The notes under the pieces were generated by a model. That model made no database searches. It saw only the letters and a list, made by a program, of their open reading frames with translations, and was not told where the DNA came from. DNA of 12,689 nt from contig NZ_CAPJ01000203.1 of assembly GCF_000331775.1 (NCBI RefSeq), positions 1 through 12,689 of the forward strand, in the 5' to 3' direction. Below are positions 1 to 6,628 of this stretch, in pieces. Within the stretch, counting starts at the first letter, position 1. Each line of letters opens with the position of its first letter. Made by a program: the position numbers and the translations under genes. This DNA is from Xanthomonas translucens pv. translucens DSM 18974 (lineage in GTDB: Bacteria > Pseudomonadota > Gammaproteobacteria > Xanthomonadales > Xanthomonadaceae).

Positions 1-202
1 CGGGCCGCGCCGGGGCCTGCGACGCCTCGCGCGTCTCGGCGTCGCGCAGCAGGCGATTGAGCGTGGCCAGCTGGACGGGGGTCAGTCCGACCTCGCGCAG
101 CTGCTCGGCACTCAGGCGGCGCTCGATCTGCACATAGCCCGACTGCGCCAGCGCCACCGGTGCCGCCAGGACACATGCCAGCGCCAGCACTAAGTCTTTC
201 AT
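1..202 (-). CDS. exported protein of unknown function, N-terminal part (runs off the left edge)
   Basis: The start codon is the complement of 200-202 and the frame stays open to base 1, giving about 67 residues of an incomplete protein. The sequence begins MKDLVLALACVLAAPVALAQ, a typical Sec signal peptide (Lys at position 3, Leu/Ala/Val core, ALA-Q cleavage site). The mature part starts SGYVQIERRLSAEQLREVGL and continues with a Leu/Arg-rich helical stretch (LATLNRLLRDAETREA). An AGGA ribosome-binding sequence lies about 10 bases before the ATG, which supports this start. From memory, similar short exported proteins with an ERRL...EQL...GL...QLALLNRLL pattern occur in Xanthomonas and Stenotrophomonas as uncharacterised proteins; I cannot name a function. 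The gene is divergent from the HDOD gene, with a 449-base gap between the starts. Confidence 0.75.
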   Translation of the reverse strand, partial: MKDLVLALACVLAAPVALAQSGYVQIERRLSAEQLREVGLTPVQLATLNRLLRDAETREASQAPARP

Positions 203-651
203 CGTTGGATCCTGTCGCCTTGGCAGAGAAGAAAGGCCGCGCGGTCGCCAGGACCGGCTCCCCAGTTCGGCAAGTGTGGGTCAATCCGGTGACGGCGGGA
301 TGACATGCGCCAGACGTGAGCCGGCACGGCCTGGCCGCAGCGGTCTGCGGCGGCCTGGCTTGCTGGCCCGCTTGCTTGCACCGCCACGCATTGACCTGTT
401 CGCGCTGTTGCTGCGCTGTCTTCGCCAACCGGCCTGCAGATCGCTGCGCCTGCGCGCATACGCACGCGAATGGTGTCCCCTAGCCCCGGCACGGCGCTGC
501 AGACGTCCGGCAATCTGTGCGAAACCGCGCACCCAGGCGTGCACGCCGCTTGCCGCGATTCGGTCTACGATGCGCGGGGTTCGCCCCCATGGCGGGCGCC
601 GCCCACTTCCTGCGCCGGCGGTGTCCCTTCCCGTTCCGTTTTGAGGTCCCC
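203..651. other. gene-free divergent region
   Basis: These 449 bases lie between two divergent starts and must hold both promoters. Long open frames cross the region on both strands, but they are Arg/Pro/Ala-rich, lack ribosome-binding sites and continue antisense to or upstream of the HDOD gene, as expected for chance ORFs in very GC-rich DNA. I see no convincing -35/-10 pair, no long hairpin and no repeat of the REP type. The only clear signal is GAGG at 643-646 just before the HDOD start. Confidence 0.6.
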
Positions 652-1470
652 ATGAAACTAGAGGTGCTGTTCGACCAGTTGCACACCCTGCCGACCATTC
701 CCAAGGTGGCGCAGGAACTGATCCTGCAATTCGACAATCCCACCACCAGCCTGGACAGCGTGGCGCGCAGCATCGAGCGCGACCCGGTGATCGCGGCCAA
801 GGTGCTGCGCCTGGCCAACTCGACGCGGTTCCGCGGCGCACGCGACTCGACCAGCGTCGAGGACGCGGCGCTGCGCCTGGGCTTCAACACCTTGCGCACC
901 CTGGTGCTGGCCTCGTCGATGACCGACGCGTTCCACGCGCCGGCGCATTTCGACCTGCGCGCGTTCTGGCTGCACAGCTTCGAGGTCGCCGGCATCTGCC
1001 GGCTGCTGGCCCGGCAGAAGGGCCTGGATCCGGAAACCGCGTTCACCTGCGGGATGATGCACAACATCGGCGAGCTGCTGATCCAGACCGGCGCACCGGA
1101 CTATGCGGCGCAGCTGCATCCGGGCGCATCCTCCAGCGGCCGCGCCGCCGACGAGACCGTGCAGCTGGGCTTCGGCTACCCGGAAGTGGGCGCCGAACTG
1201 GCGCGGCGCTGGCAGCTGCCGCAGGTGATCCAGACCGCGATCGCCTTCCAGGCAAGGCCGCTGCAGGCGCCGGACGGCCAGCCGATGCCGCGCGTGGTGG
1301 CGCAGGCGGCGCTGGTGGCCGATGCGCTGGAGCACCATGGCGGCGCCACCCCGGAAGCGCGGCAGGCGATCGGCGGCCCGTTGCTGGACGACGTGGACCT
1401 GGACGCGCTGTTCGCCGCGCTGCCGGACGTGATCGAGGCCGACCGCGCCTTCACCGAGATGCTGCGCTAA
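652..1470 (+). CDS. HDOD domain protein (272 aa)
   Basis: The protein is 272 residues and is made almost entirely of one HDOD domain, a degenerate relative of HD phosphohydrolases found in bacterial signalling proteins. It opens with the family signature LPTIPKVAQELI (13-24), followed by the helix DPVIAAKVLRLANS (44-57) and LGFNTLRTLVLASSM (76-90). The usual metal-binding His-Asp pair is replaced by His-Asn in MMHNIGELLI (135-144), so phosphodiesterase activity is unlikely, as is normal for HDOD proteins. There is no receiver, EAL or GGDEF domain attached and no signal peptide or membrane segment, so it is cytoplasmic. I chose the ATG at 652 because GAGG sits five bases before it and the HDOD fold begins immediately; the frame is open upstream to 517, but that extension is Arg-rich and unlike a protein. 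The partner or signal is not visible from the neighbours. Confidence 0.88.
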   Translation: MKLEVLFDQLHTLPTIPKVAQELILQFDNPTTSLDSVARSIERDPVIAAKVLRLANSTRFRGARDSTSVEDAALRLGFNTLRTLVLASSMTDAFHAPAHFDLRAFWLHSFEVAGICRLLARQKGLDPETAFTCGMMHNIGELLIQTGAPDYAAQLHPGASSSGRAADETVQLGFGYPEVGAELARRWQLPQVIQTAIAFQARPLQAPDGQPMPRVVAQAALVADALEHHGGATPEARQAIGGPLLDDVDLDALFAALPDVIEADRAFTEMLR

Positions 1471-1514
1471 GCGCCTCCAGCCGCACCTTCGGCAACGAAA
1501 GCGATCGGCCCCAC

Positions 1515-1582
1515 TGTGGGAACGGCTTCAGCCGCGACAGGGTCTATCCGTAGACGCGGTCGCGGCTGAAGCCGCTCCTACA
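1515..1582. repeat. paired REP-like inverted repeat (BIME-like) downstream of the HDOD gene
   Basis: Two opposed copies face each other. The left arm is 1519-1538 (GGAACGGCTTCAGCCGCGAC) and the right arm is 1559-1578; the complement of the right arm differs from the left by one base out of 20. Between them, GTCTA at 1542-1546 and TAGAC at 1551-1555 make a second, nested 5-bp stem around TCCG. The whole unit can fold into a long cruciform. This is the xanthomonad intergenic repeat family, thought to be mobilised by RAYT transposases acting in trans; no such gene is in the window. Its place 45 bases after the HDOD stop is typical and it may act in mRNA stability or transcription termination (inference). 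Confidence 0.85.
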
Positions 1583-1791
1583 TTTCTTGATGGCGTGCGC
1601 CCGCGCCATCGCCCACGCAATGTCGATGCCGACCTCGCCGTGCAACTGCAGCAGGCCGTAGTCGGCCAGGTGCGCCACGCAGCGACGATTTGCGCACGCG
1701 CCTGCCCCGTAGACAATCCGCAGGCCTGCTCGTGCGGGCAGCGTGCCGCCAGCCCGGACCGGTGGTATTTTCCGAGCCAACGGCCATCGGC

Positions 1792-1797
1792 CAGGAG
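1792..1797 (+). promoter_or_regulatory. ribosome-binding site that decides the start of the 161-aa exported protein
   Basis: AGGAGC lies seven bases before the ATG at 1805. The open frame extends 210 bases further upstream, so this site and the signal peptide that follows it are what identify the true start. Confidence 0.65.
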
Positions 1798-1804
1798 CGG
1801 ACGC

Positions 1805-2290
1805 ATGCAGTCGAACCAGGACACCGATCATGCGGCGGGCGTTGGCCAGCGGCCGACGCGGCTGGCGCGCAGCGCCGTGCTGGCGCTGGCCTTACTGGCC
1901 GGCAGCGCGAGCGCGCAGCAGGACGCGCTGCAAGTCGCGACCAGCACTACGTATGCGCTGGGAACACCGGAATGGCGCCAACTCCGCGATTGGCTGGTCC
2001 AGCATCCGGCGACGATGCAAGGAAAGCGCGTGGGCGATCCCGCCCAGCTGGGCGCGGTGACGCTGGCCTACAGCGCGACCAGGCCGGCCACCACCCGCAC
2101 GGTACCGCAGCCGCTGCCCTTGCCTGCGACCGGTGCGCCCGGCGACAGCATTGCCATCGCATCGTGCGCGCAGGGTTACCTGCAGTCGTGGCACTACGTG
2201 CCGGACGAAAGCCCGCAGCACCGCTGGGACCTGCAGTCCTACAGCCTGAAGCTGACCGCCGCGTGCCCGGGTGGCGCCAGCCAGGGCTGA
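1805..2290 (+). CDS. small exported protein of unknown function (161 aa)
   Basis: The protein has a 19-residue polar/basic N-region followed by a hydrophobic core, LARSAVLALALLAGSASA|QQD, which reads as a Sec signal peptide cleaved near residue 37. The mature part of about 124 residues contains PEWRQLRDWLVQHP (55-68), a Pro-rich stretch (TVPQPLPLPATGAPGD, 99-114) and two cysteines, Cys121 and Cys154, which could form one disulfide bridging the C-terminal domain. SWHYVPDESPQHRWDLQSYSL (128-148) looks like beta strands. AGGAGC at 1792-1797, seven bases before the ATG, fixes the start; the frame is open upstream to 1595 but that part has no signal of its own. I do not recognise a family. Location is probably periplasmic or secreted. 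It stands alone between two gaps containing REP-like repeats. Confidence 0.72.
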   Translation: MQSNQDTDHAAGVGQRPTRLARSAVLALALLAGSASAQQDALQVATSTTYALGTPEWRQLRDWLVQHPATMQGKRVGDPAQLGAVTLAYSATRPATTRTVPQPLPLPATGAPGDSIAIASCAQGYLQSWHYVPDESPQHRWDLQSYSLKLTAACPGGASQG

Positions 2291-2358
2291 GCTGCCGCCT
2301 GCGCGCAGAGGGCGGCCCGGGTGCGGATCAGCGCGTTTCCATCGGCCGTTCGCTCCCT

Positions 2359-2382
2359 GTAGGAGCGGTTTCAACCGCGACC
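2359..2382 (+). repeat. single REP-like element
   Basis: TGTAGGAGCGGTTTCAACCG followed by CGACCG is a variant of the same family as the pair at 1515-1582, with two compensating changes (GGTTTCAACC for GGCTTCAGCC) that keep the hairpin intact. The compensating changes suggest that the folded form is maintained. Confidence 0.75.
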
Positions 2383-2468
2383 GTCGGAGCAGCGGAACCG
2401 CCGCGCGCGTCGAAGCGTCGAGGCCGATCCCAGAGCGCCTCCCGCAACGCACCCAGCGGCAATGTGCT

Positions 2469-2496
2469 TGTGGGAGGGACTGAAGTCGCTCCCACA
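2469..2496. repeat. palindromic REP-like hairpin
   Basis: TGTGGGAGGGACT (2469-2481) and GTCGCTCCCACA plus the adjoining A (2484-2496) form a 13-bp stem with one G-G mismatch and a two-base GA loop. The sequence resembles the TGGGAGCGACTTCAGTCGC class of xanthomonad intergenic repeats, a different subtype from the element 90 bases upstream. It could also act as a terminator for the converging genes (inference). Confidence 0.7.
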
Positions 2497-2835
2497 GATG
2501 GCGTCCTGCGGATCGCCCTGACCGGATCGATCGCGGGCCTGGCATGCAACGCAGCCCGAGTGCGCCCATCTTGGTTCCAGTCCGGTCCCCCATCCGCGCA
2601 TCGCCACCGCCCGCCATCCAAACGGCCCCGCGGGGCGAAGCGCATCCATCGCCGCAGCATGCGTGGCCGGTCCGCCCGGCTTCGCGCGTTCGATAGAAGG
2701 ACGCCACTGCGCCAGGCACGTCACGGCAAGCGCATGATCTATGGCGGCTTCGTGCCGGTGCTGGAATTGAAAACATAGGCGCGCGAACGGCCGGCAAGCG
2801 ACGCGCGCTGCGCCAACGACGCAGCGCAGGGCCGC

Positions 2836-4833
2836 TCAGAACCGGTAGCTGAAGCTCAGCGTCGCAGTGCGTCCGGGGGCGTAATACAGGTTGCTGTACG
2901 CGTCGAGCACGAAATACTTGCGGTCCAGCAGGTTGTTGGCGTTGAGCTGCAGCGCCGCCTGCGCATTGAACGCGTAGCGCGCCATCGCGCCGAGCAGGGT
3001 CACCGAGGCCTGGTCCACGCGCTGCGGGCCATTGGGGCCATCCACCGCGGCATGGCTGGCGGACTGCCAGTTGGCGCCGCCGCCCACGCTGAGCCGGTTC
3101 CAGGCGCCGGGCAGCCGGTAGGTGCTGAACACGCGCACCAGCGTGCGCGGCAGCGCGGTACGCAGGTCGGCGCCGTCCGGGCCTTCCAGTTCGAAATGCG
3201 ACCAGCCGAACGACGCGCTCCAGTCTTCGCTCAGCTCGCCCGACGCGTCCAATTCGACACCGCGCGAGCGCGTGCCGTCCACCGCCACGTAGGCCTGGGT
3301 CAGGCCGTCGGGCAGGGTCTTGCCGATGTCGGCCTCGGCCACGTGGTCCTGGCGGGTGTCGAACAGCACCAGCGCGGTGTTGAGGCGGCCGTCGAGATGG
3401 CGGCCCTTGAGGCCGATCTCGCGGCTGCTGCCGAGCACCGGATCGAGGAAGCTGCCGTCGCGGCGGCGGTTGTCCTGCGGGTCGAAGATCTCGGTATAGC
3501 TGACGAACGCCGAATACACCGGCGTGATCGCGTAGATCAGCCCGGCGTAGGGCACGGTCTTGCGGTGGTCGTGACGGAACACGCCGCTGTACAGGTCGTC
3601 GGTGTCGTTCTTCCAGCGGCTGTAGCGGGCGCCCACGACCAGCGTCAACGGCTCGGCCAGCGACAGGCGCGCGGCGGCGTACGCGCCCTGCTGGTCGGTG
3701 CGCAGGTCGGTGACCTTGTCGGCCTCGGCCGCGAACTGCGGGTACGGATAGCGACCATCCCATTGCAGGAAGTCGCCGATCGGCGCCAGCGTCTCGGTGG
3801 CGTTGAGCCACGCGCGCCTGGCGTAGCGCGAACCGCTCAGGCCCAGCACCAGCTCGTGCTCGCGGCCCCAGGCCTGGAACGGGCCGGACGCGTACACATC
3901 GAGCATGTTCTGGCGGCCGCGGTCGCGGCTGCGGTAGGCGGAGGGAACCAGCGTTTCGCCGGTGGCACGGTTCGGGAAGCCATAGACGTAGAACAGCGCC
4001 ATGTCGCCGTCGGTGGCGCGGTGGCTGGCCAGCGCCCGCAGCAGCCAGCCGTTGCCGAATGGGTGCTTGAGATCGGCGAAGGCGGTGGCGGTGGTGGTGT
4101 TCCAGTAGCTCCAGTCCGCGGCGCTGCTGAAGCCGCGCGGCCATTCCAGGAAGCTGCCTTCGTCGTAGAACACCGGGTAGCTACCCCAGGTCACGCCCTT
4201 GGGCCGGTTCTTCTGGTAGTCGTAGCCCACGCTCAGCGTGGTGGCGGCGCCGAGATCGGCATCGACCACGCCGTACAGCACGGTCTTCTGCTTGCTGTAG
4301 CGGTCCAGGTAGGAATCGCCCTGCTCGTAGGCGCCGACCAGCTGCCGGCGCCGCTGAGCAGGCCGCTGGCCCCGCGCAGCACCTCGATGCGTTCGTAGAT
4401 GGCCGTATCCAGGCTGGCATCGGCGGACCCGGCGTTGATCCCCGGCGCGACCGGCACGCCGTCGTAGGCCATGTTCTCGACCAGCAAGCCGCGCGCATAG
4501 AACAACACCCGCTCGGTATCGTAGGCGTTGGAGGACACCCCGGTGACGTTGTCGAGCACATCGCGCACCGAGGTCAGGTGCTGGTCCTCGATCCGCTGCG
4601 CGGTGACGATGCTGAGCGACTGCGGCGTCTGCTGCGGGGTCAGCGCCAGGCGCGTCGCCGCCGCGGTCTGTTCGACCGTATACCCGCGCGCGCTCGGCCT
4701 TGACGTTGATCGCATCCAGCGTGGTCGGATCGGCGGCGGCGTCAGGCTGTGCCGCGGCCGACAGCGCGATGCACAGGCCGGCGGACAGCGCGCTCAAACG
4801 CACGGCAGCGGCGCGAGGATGGAAAGCGGACAT
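2836..4833 (-). pseudogene. TonB-dependent siderophore receptor, FhuE/FpvA type, with two plug lesions
   Basis: The ATG (complement of 4831-4833) follows a purine-rich AGGGGGG and starts the signal peptide MSAFHPRAAAVRLSALSAGL. The frame then reads TTLDAINVKAERAR and loses similarity. From about 4684 down to about 4350 the family sequence continues in another frame: GYTVEQTAAATRLALTPQQT, PQSLSIVTAQRIEDQ, LDNVTGVSS, DTERVLFYARG and YERIEVLRGASGLLSGAG. It then returns to the first frame at LVGAYEQGDSYLDRY and runs through the barrel to a normal Phe C-terminus (ATLSFSYRF). The segment that normally joins SGAG to LVGAYE (NPSATxNLVRKRPT onward, about 50 residues) is absent. Because the two lesions cancel, a 665-codon ORF stays open, but it encodes a scrambled plug. 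Intact relatives are about 700-720 residues and import ferric hydroxamate or pyoverdine-type siderophores using TonB energy. The product should not work. No FecI/FecR regulator pair is adjacent. A base-calling error could explain the first lesion, not the second. Confidence 0.87.
4685..4692 (-). repeat. CG dinucleotide tract at the first frameshift of the siderophore receptor
   Basis: On the coding strand the sequence is GAG, then CGCGCGCG, then GGTAT. With one more CG the reading would be GAG CGC GCG CGC GGG TAT, that is ERARGY, joining the N-terminal frame to the plug frame. The frame break therefore coincides with a short tandem tract, which is what replication slippage or a sequencing error would produce. 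Confidence 0.5.
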
Positions 4834-4859
4834 GGAAAACCCCCCTGGATGCAGTGAGA

Positions 4860-4878
4860 CACAGGCAGGCGGCCTGTG
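4860..4878. promoter_or_regulatory. inverted repeat in the leader of the first siderophore receptor
   Basis: CACAGGC (4860-4866) and GCCTGTG (4872-4878) form a perfect 7-bp inverted repeat around AGGCG, 27 bases before the start of the minus-strand receptor. Right beside it, TGCGGATTCTCACG (4877-4890) is a weak partial match to a Fur box half-site. Either could be an operator, but both are short and common by chance in GC-rich DNA. Confidence 0.25.
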
Positions 4879-5018
4879 CGGATTCTCACGACTGGGGCTG
4901 GCACTGGAACACGGCTTGCGCGTCGTCAAGTGGGCAACGTCTAGCCGAGCGCCGCCGCCGCGACGAGTGCACCGCGCGCGCTGCAAGCGCTGCCTGCCAC
5001 CCACCGACGACGCCACAG

Positions 5019-5053
5019 GCGCAGCGTGTCCGCCGGTAGCGGACACGCTGCGC
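5019..5053. terminator. perfect 15-bp hairpin after the ribonuclease gene
   Basis: GCGCAGCGTGTCCGC (5019-5033) pairs without mismatch with GCGGACACGCTGCGC (5039-5053) around the loop CGGTA. On the minus strand it starts eight bases after the ribonuclease stop codon, the usual place for a terminator. There is no T-run after it on either strand, so it is not a classic intrinsic terminator; it may block 3' exonucleases or assist termination. It also separates the ribonuclease transcript from the damaged receptor gene that follows on the same strand. Confidence 0.6.
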
Positions 5054-5061
5054 GCGACCGC

Positions 5062-5454
5062 TCAGGGAATCGTGCAGAAGCTGAGGTAGTGGTCGGCGGA
5101 GTAGTAGCGCTTGTCGATGACCGACTTCTTGGCGCCGTCGGTAACCAGGTACACCAAACGATAGGTGCCGGCCGGGCCGCCGGGATCGCGCCGCGCCTTG
5201 CCCTCGTAGTAGGTCTGGCCGCGGCCGGCCTGGGGCAGGCGCCGCTCACCGTTGCCGAAGACCTGCACATCGACGGCGCCGGCACCGCAGGCGACGATCG
5301 GATTGGGCATGGTGATGCAGGCGGACACATCGCGCATGGCTTCGCGCACATAGGTGGGCAGCACGCCGCAGCCCGCCGGGGCTTTCTGCGCCTGCGCCTG
5401 CGCAGCCGGCAGGGCGAGGACGGCAAGCAGCGCGACTCTGATCGAGGGATACAT
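5062..5454 (-). CDS. exported guanyl-specific ribonuclease, barnase/RNase Sa (N1/T1) family (130 aa)
   Basis: The start is fixed by AAGGAG seven bases before the ATG. Residues 1-23 are a Sec signal peptide (MYPSIRVALLAVLALPAAQAQAQ). The mature protein matches the microbial ribonuclease fold: VFGNGERRLP (65-74) corresponds to barnase IFSNREGKLP, GTYRLVYLV (96-104) to SDRILYSSD, and RYYSADHYLSF (116-126) to KTTDHYQTF. By this alignment Glu84 is the general base, His122 the general acid and Arg99 the equivalent of barnase Arg87. The position of barnase Arg83 appears to be Ala95, so one catalytic Arg may be missing or supplied by Arg88/Arg89. Four cysteines (29, 46, 56, 127) suggest two disulfides. 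Such enzymes cleave RNA 3' of guanosine outside the cell. No barstar-like inhibitor gene is near, and an exported enzyme may not need one. It is a single gene ending at the hairpin at 5019-5053. Confidence 0.82.
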   Translation of the reverse strand: MYPSIRVALLAVLALPAAQAQAQKAPAGCGVLPTYVREAMRDVSACITMPNPIVACGAGAVDVQVFGNGERRLPQAGRGQTYYEGKARRDPGGPAGTYRLVYLVTDGAKKSVIDKRYYSADHYLSFCTIP

Positions 5455-5754
5455 GGATGACTCCTTGAGGACGGATGGAGGGATTGCTGCCGATGCGCAC
5501 CGCACACAGGCCGCGTCTGGGACTATGCGAAGCAACGCCTGCGCTGCCCATCCGGCAATACCTGATCTATCGCTGCCGCCGCCGCATGCGCGGCAAGCGC
5601 GGATGGCGCCAGGCACCGTTGCGGGTGCGCGCATCCCGCCGCGGCCTTGCCCGTAGATGCCGGACGCGACAGCGTAGGCTACCATCGGCGGTGCCGGCGG
5701 CGTCCCCACGCCGGCGCCCGTTGCGCTGCGCACACGACCGCCCCTTCGTCATCC
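5455..5754. other. gene-free divergent region
   Basis: These 300 bases separate the divergent ribonuclease and acyltransferase genes and must contain both promoters. TTGCCC at 5647-5652 and TAGGCT at 5675-5680 are promoter-like on the plus strand, but the spacing of 22 bases is too long to trust. I see no operator-like palindrome and no REP-like repeat. Open frames that cross it are extensions of the flanking genes or shadows. Confidence 0.45.
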
Positions 5755-6588
5755 ATGAACCACGCCGCCTCGTCTCGCCTCGCAGCAGGCACTGTTCTCG
5801 CCACCGTGCGCGTGAGCGCCAAGCTCGCCGCCTTGGCCCTGATCAGCGTGCCGTTGCTGCCGCTGCAATGGCTGCTGATGCGCTGCACCCGCGGCCGCGG
5901 CGCCTTCGTGCTGCCGCGGCTGTGGTTCGCCTGCGTGCGCAGGCTGATGGGCATCCGCGTCGAGCGCGTCGGCGTGCCGCGCAGCGGCGGCGGCACCCTG
6001 TTCGTCGGCAACCACCTCTCGCATTTCGACATCGTGGTGTTGGGCAGCCTGCTGCGCGCGCGCTTCATCGCCAAGAACGACATGGAGCGCTGGCCGGGGA
6101 TGCGCCGCCTCGGCGCACTGGCGCAGACCCTGTTCATCAGCCGCCGCCGGATCGACGCGGCCAACGTGGCGGCGGCTGTCGCCGCGCAGATCCGCCCCGA
6201 CCACGACGTGGTGCTGTTCGCCGAAGGCACCACCTCCTCCGGCGAGCGCGTCGCTGCGTTCAAGTCGAGCCTGTTCTCGCTGTTCCTGGGCGGCGACGCC
6301 CACGCCCGGCCATGGACGCTGCAAGCGTTCACTTTGCAGGTGCTGTCCGTCGATGGCCGACCGCTGGCACAGGGCGGCGAGCGCGACGCCTACGCGTTCT
6401 ACGGCACGATGCAGGCCGGCGCCCATGTCCTGCGCTTTCTGGGCATGTCCGGCGCCGTGGTGCGGGTGACCTTCCACGCGCCGATCGCCCTCGACCACGG
6501 CGCCGACCGCAAGGTCATGGCGCAGCGGCTGCACGCGATCGTGGCATCGGCGCTGCCTGCACCCCGCAGCGACGGCCCACCGGCCTAG
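5755..6588 (+). CDS. lysophospholipid acyltransferase family protein (PlsC type, 277 aa)
   Basis: The protein carries the glycerolipid acyltransferase motifs: motif I NHLSHFD with the HX4D pair His87 and Asp92, a motif II region FIAKNDMERWPGM (104-116), and motif III FAEGTTSSG (155-163) followed by FKSSLF (169-174). Residues 18-42 form a hydrophobic segment that probably anchors it in the inner membrane. The family moves an acyl chain from acyl-ACP or acyl-CoA to a lysolipid, for example 1-acylglycerol-3-phosphate or lyso-ornithine lipid; FAEGT instead of FPEGT is seen in OlsA-like members, so the acceptor may not be lysophosphatidate (inference). I chose the ATG at 5755 because the frame upstream of it is Arg-rich and unlike a protein; the ribosome-binding site there is weak. 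No lipid-synthesis partner lies beside it. It converges on the S9 peptidase with 40 bases between the stops. Confidence 0.88.
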   Translation: MNHAASSRLAAGTVLATVRVSAKLAALALISVPLLPLQWLLMRCTRGRGAFVLPRLWFACVRRLMGIRVERVGVPRSGGGTLFVGNHLSHFDIVVLGSLLRARFIAKNDMERWPGMRRLGALAQTLFISRRRIDAANVAAAVAAQIRPDHDVVLFAEGTTSSGERVAAFKSSLFSLFLGGDAHARPWTLQAFTLQVLSVDGRPLAQGGERDAYAFYGTMQAGAHVLRFLGMSGAVVRVTFHAPIALDHGADRKVMAQRLHAIVASALPAPRSDGPPA

Positions 6589-6602
6589 GCCGCCGCGCGG
6601 CC
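6581..6602. terminator. overlapping short palindromes between convergent genes
   Basis: CGGCCTAGGCCG (6581-6592) is a perfect 12-base palindrome containing the acyltransferase stop codon, and GGCCG...CGGCC (6588-6602) forms a further 5-bp stem. They sit in the only gap between two convergent genes and could serve as a weak bidirectional terminator. There is no T-run, so the call is tentative. Confidence 0.25.
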
Positions 6603-6628
6603 GGGCCTGCGCGCGCCGCGCCGTCGGG

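Larger units (their letters stand above)
1471..1804. other. gene-free gap with REP-like pair
   Basis: This 334-base stretch separates two genes on the same strand. Its left half holds the REP-like pair at 1515-1582. The remainder, about 1583-1790, has open frames on both strands but none has a ribosome-binding site or recognisable protein features. A ribosome-binding sequence for the next gene closes the region at 1792-1797. Confidence 0.55.
2291..2835. other. gene-free gap with two REP-like elements
   Basis: These 545 bases lie between the ends of two convergent genes. They contain the REP-like elements at 2359-2382 and 2469-2496. The rest, about 2500-2835, holds open frames on both strands with no ribosome-binding site, no family signature and strongly biased Arg/Pro/Ala composition, so I treat it as non-coding. 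I see no T-run terminator for either gene. Confidence 0.55.

Noticed and set aside
1544..1831. Minus-strand frame reading HLADYGLLQLHGEVGIDIAW and ending in the REP-like repeat
   Set aside because: It looked briefly like a gene remnant, but it has no start signal, overlaps the true start of the 161-aa gene and its tail (CRSGFSRD) is just translated repeat.
1892..4144. 750-codon open frame on the minus strand across the 161-aa gene, the gap and the receptor
   Set aside because: It is Arg/Pro/Ala-rich, lies out of frame with the receptor barrel, has no ribosome-binding site and no family signature; it is a GC-bias shadow.
3052..4398. 448-codon open frame on the plus strand antisense to the receptor
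   Set aside because: The opposite strand carries clear TonB-receptor barrel sequence; this frame has no start signal and no recognisable motif.
2836..4833. Programmed frameshifting as an explanation of the frame changes in the first receptor
   Set aside because: There is no slippery heptamer or downstream structure at the breaks, and a segment of about 50 conserved residues is missing, which frameshifting cannot restore.
5062..5454. A toxin-immunity pair built on the ribonuclease
   Set aside because: No barstar-like or other small acidic ORF with a ribosome-binding site lies on either side; the neighbours are a broken receptor and an acyltransferase.
5647..5754. Upstream extension of the acyltransferase to the ATG at 5647
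   Set aside because: The extra 36 residues are Arg/His/Ala-rich, with no hydrophobic or family sequence; the membrane segment and motifs fit a start at 5755.
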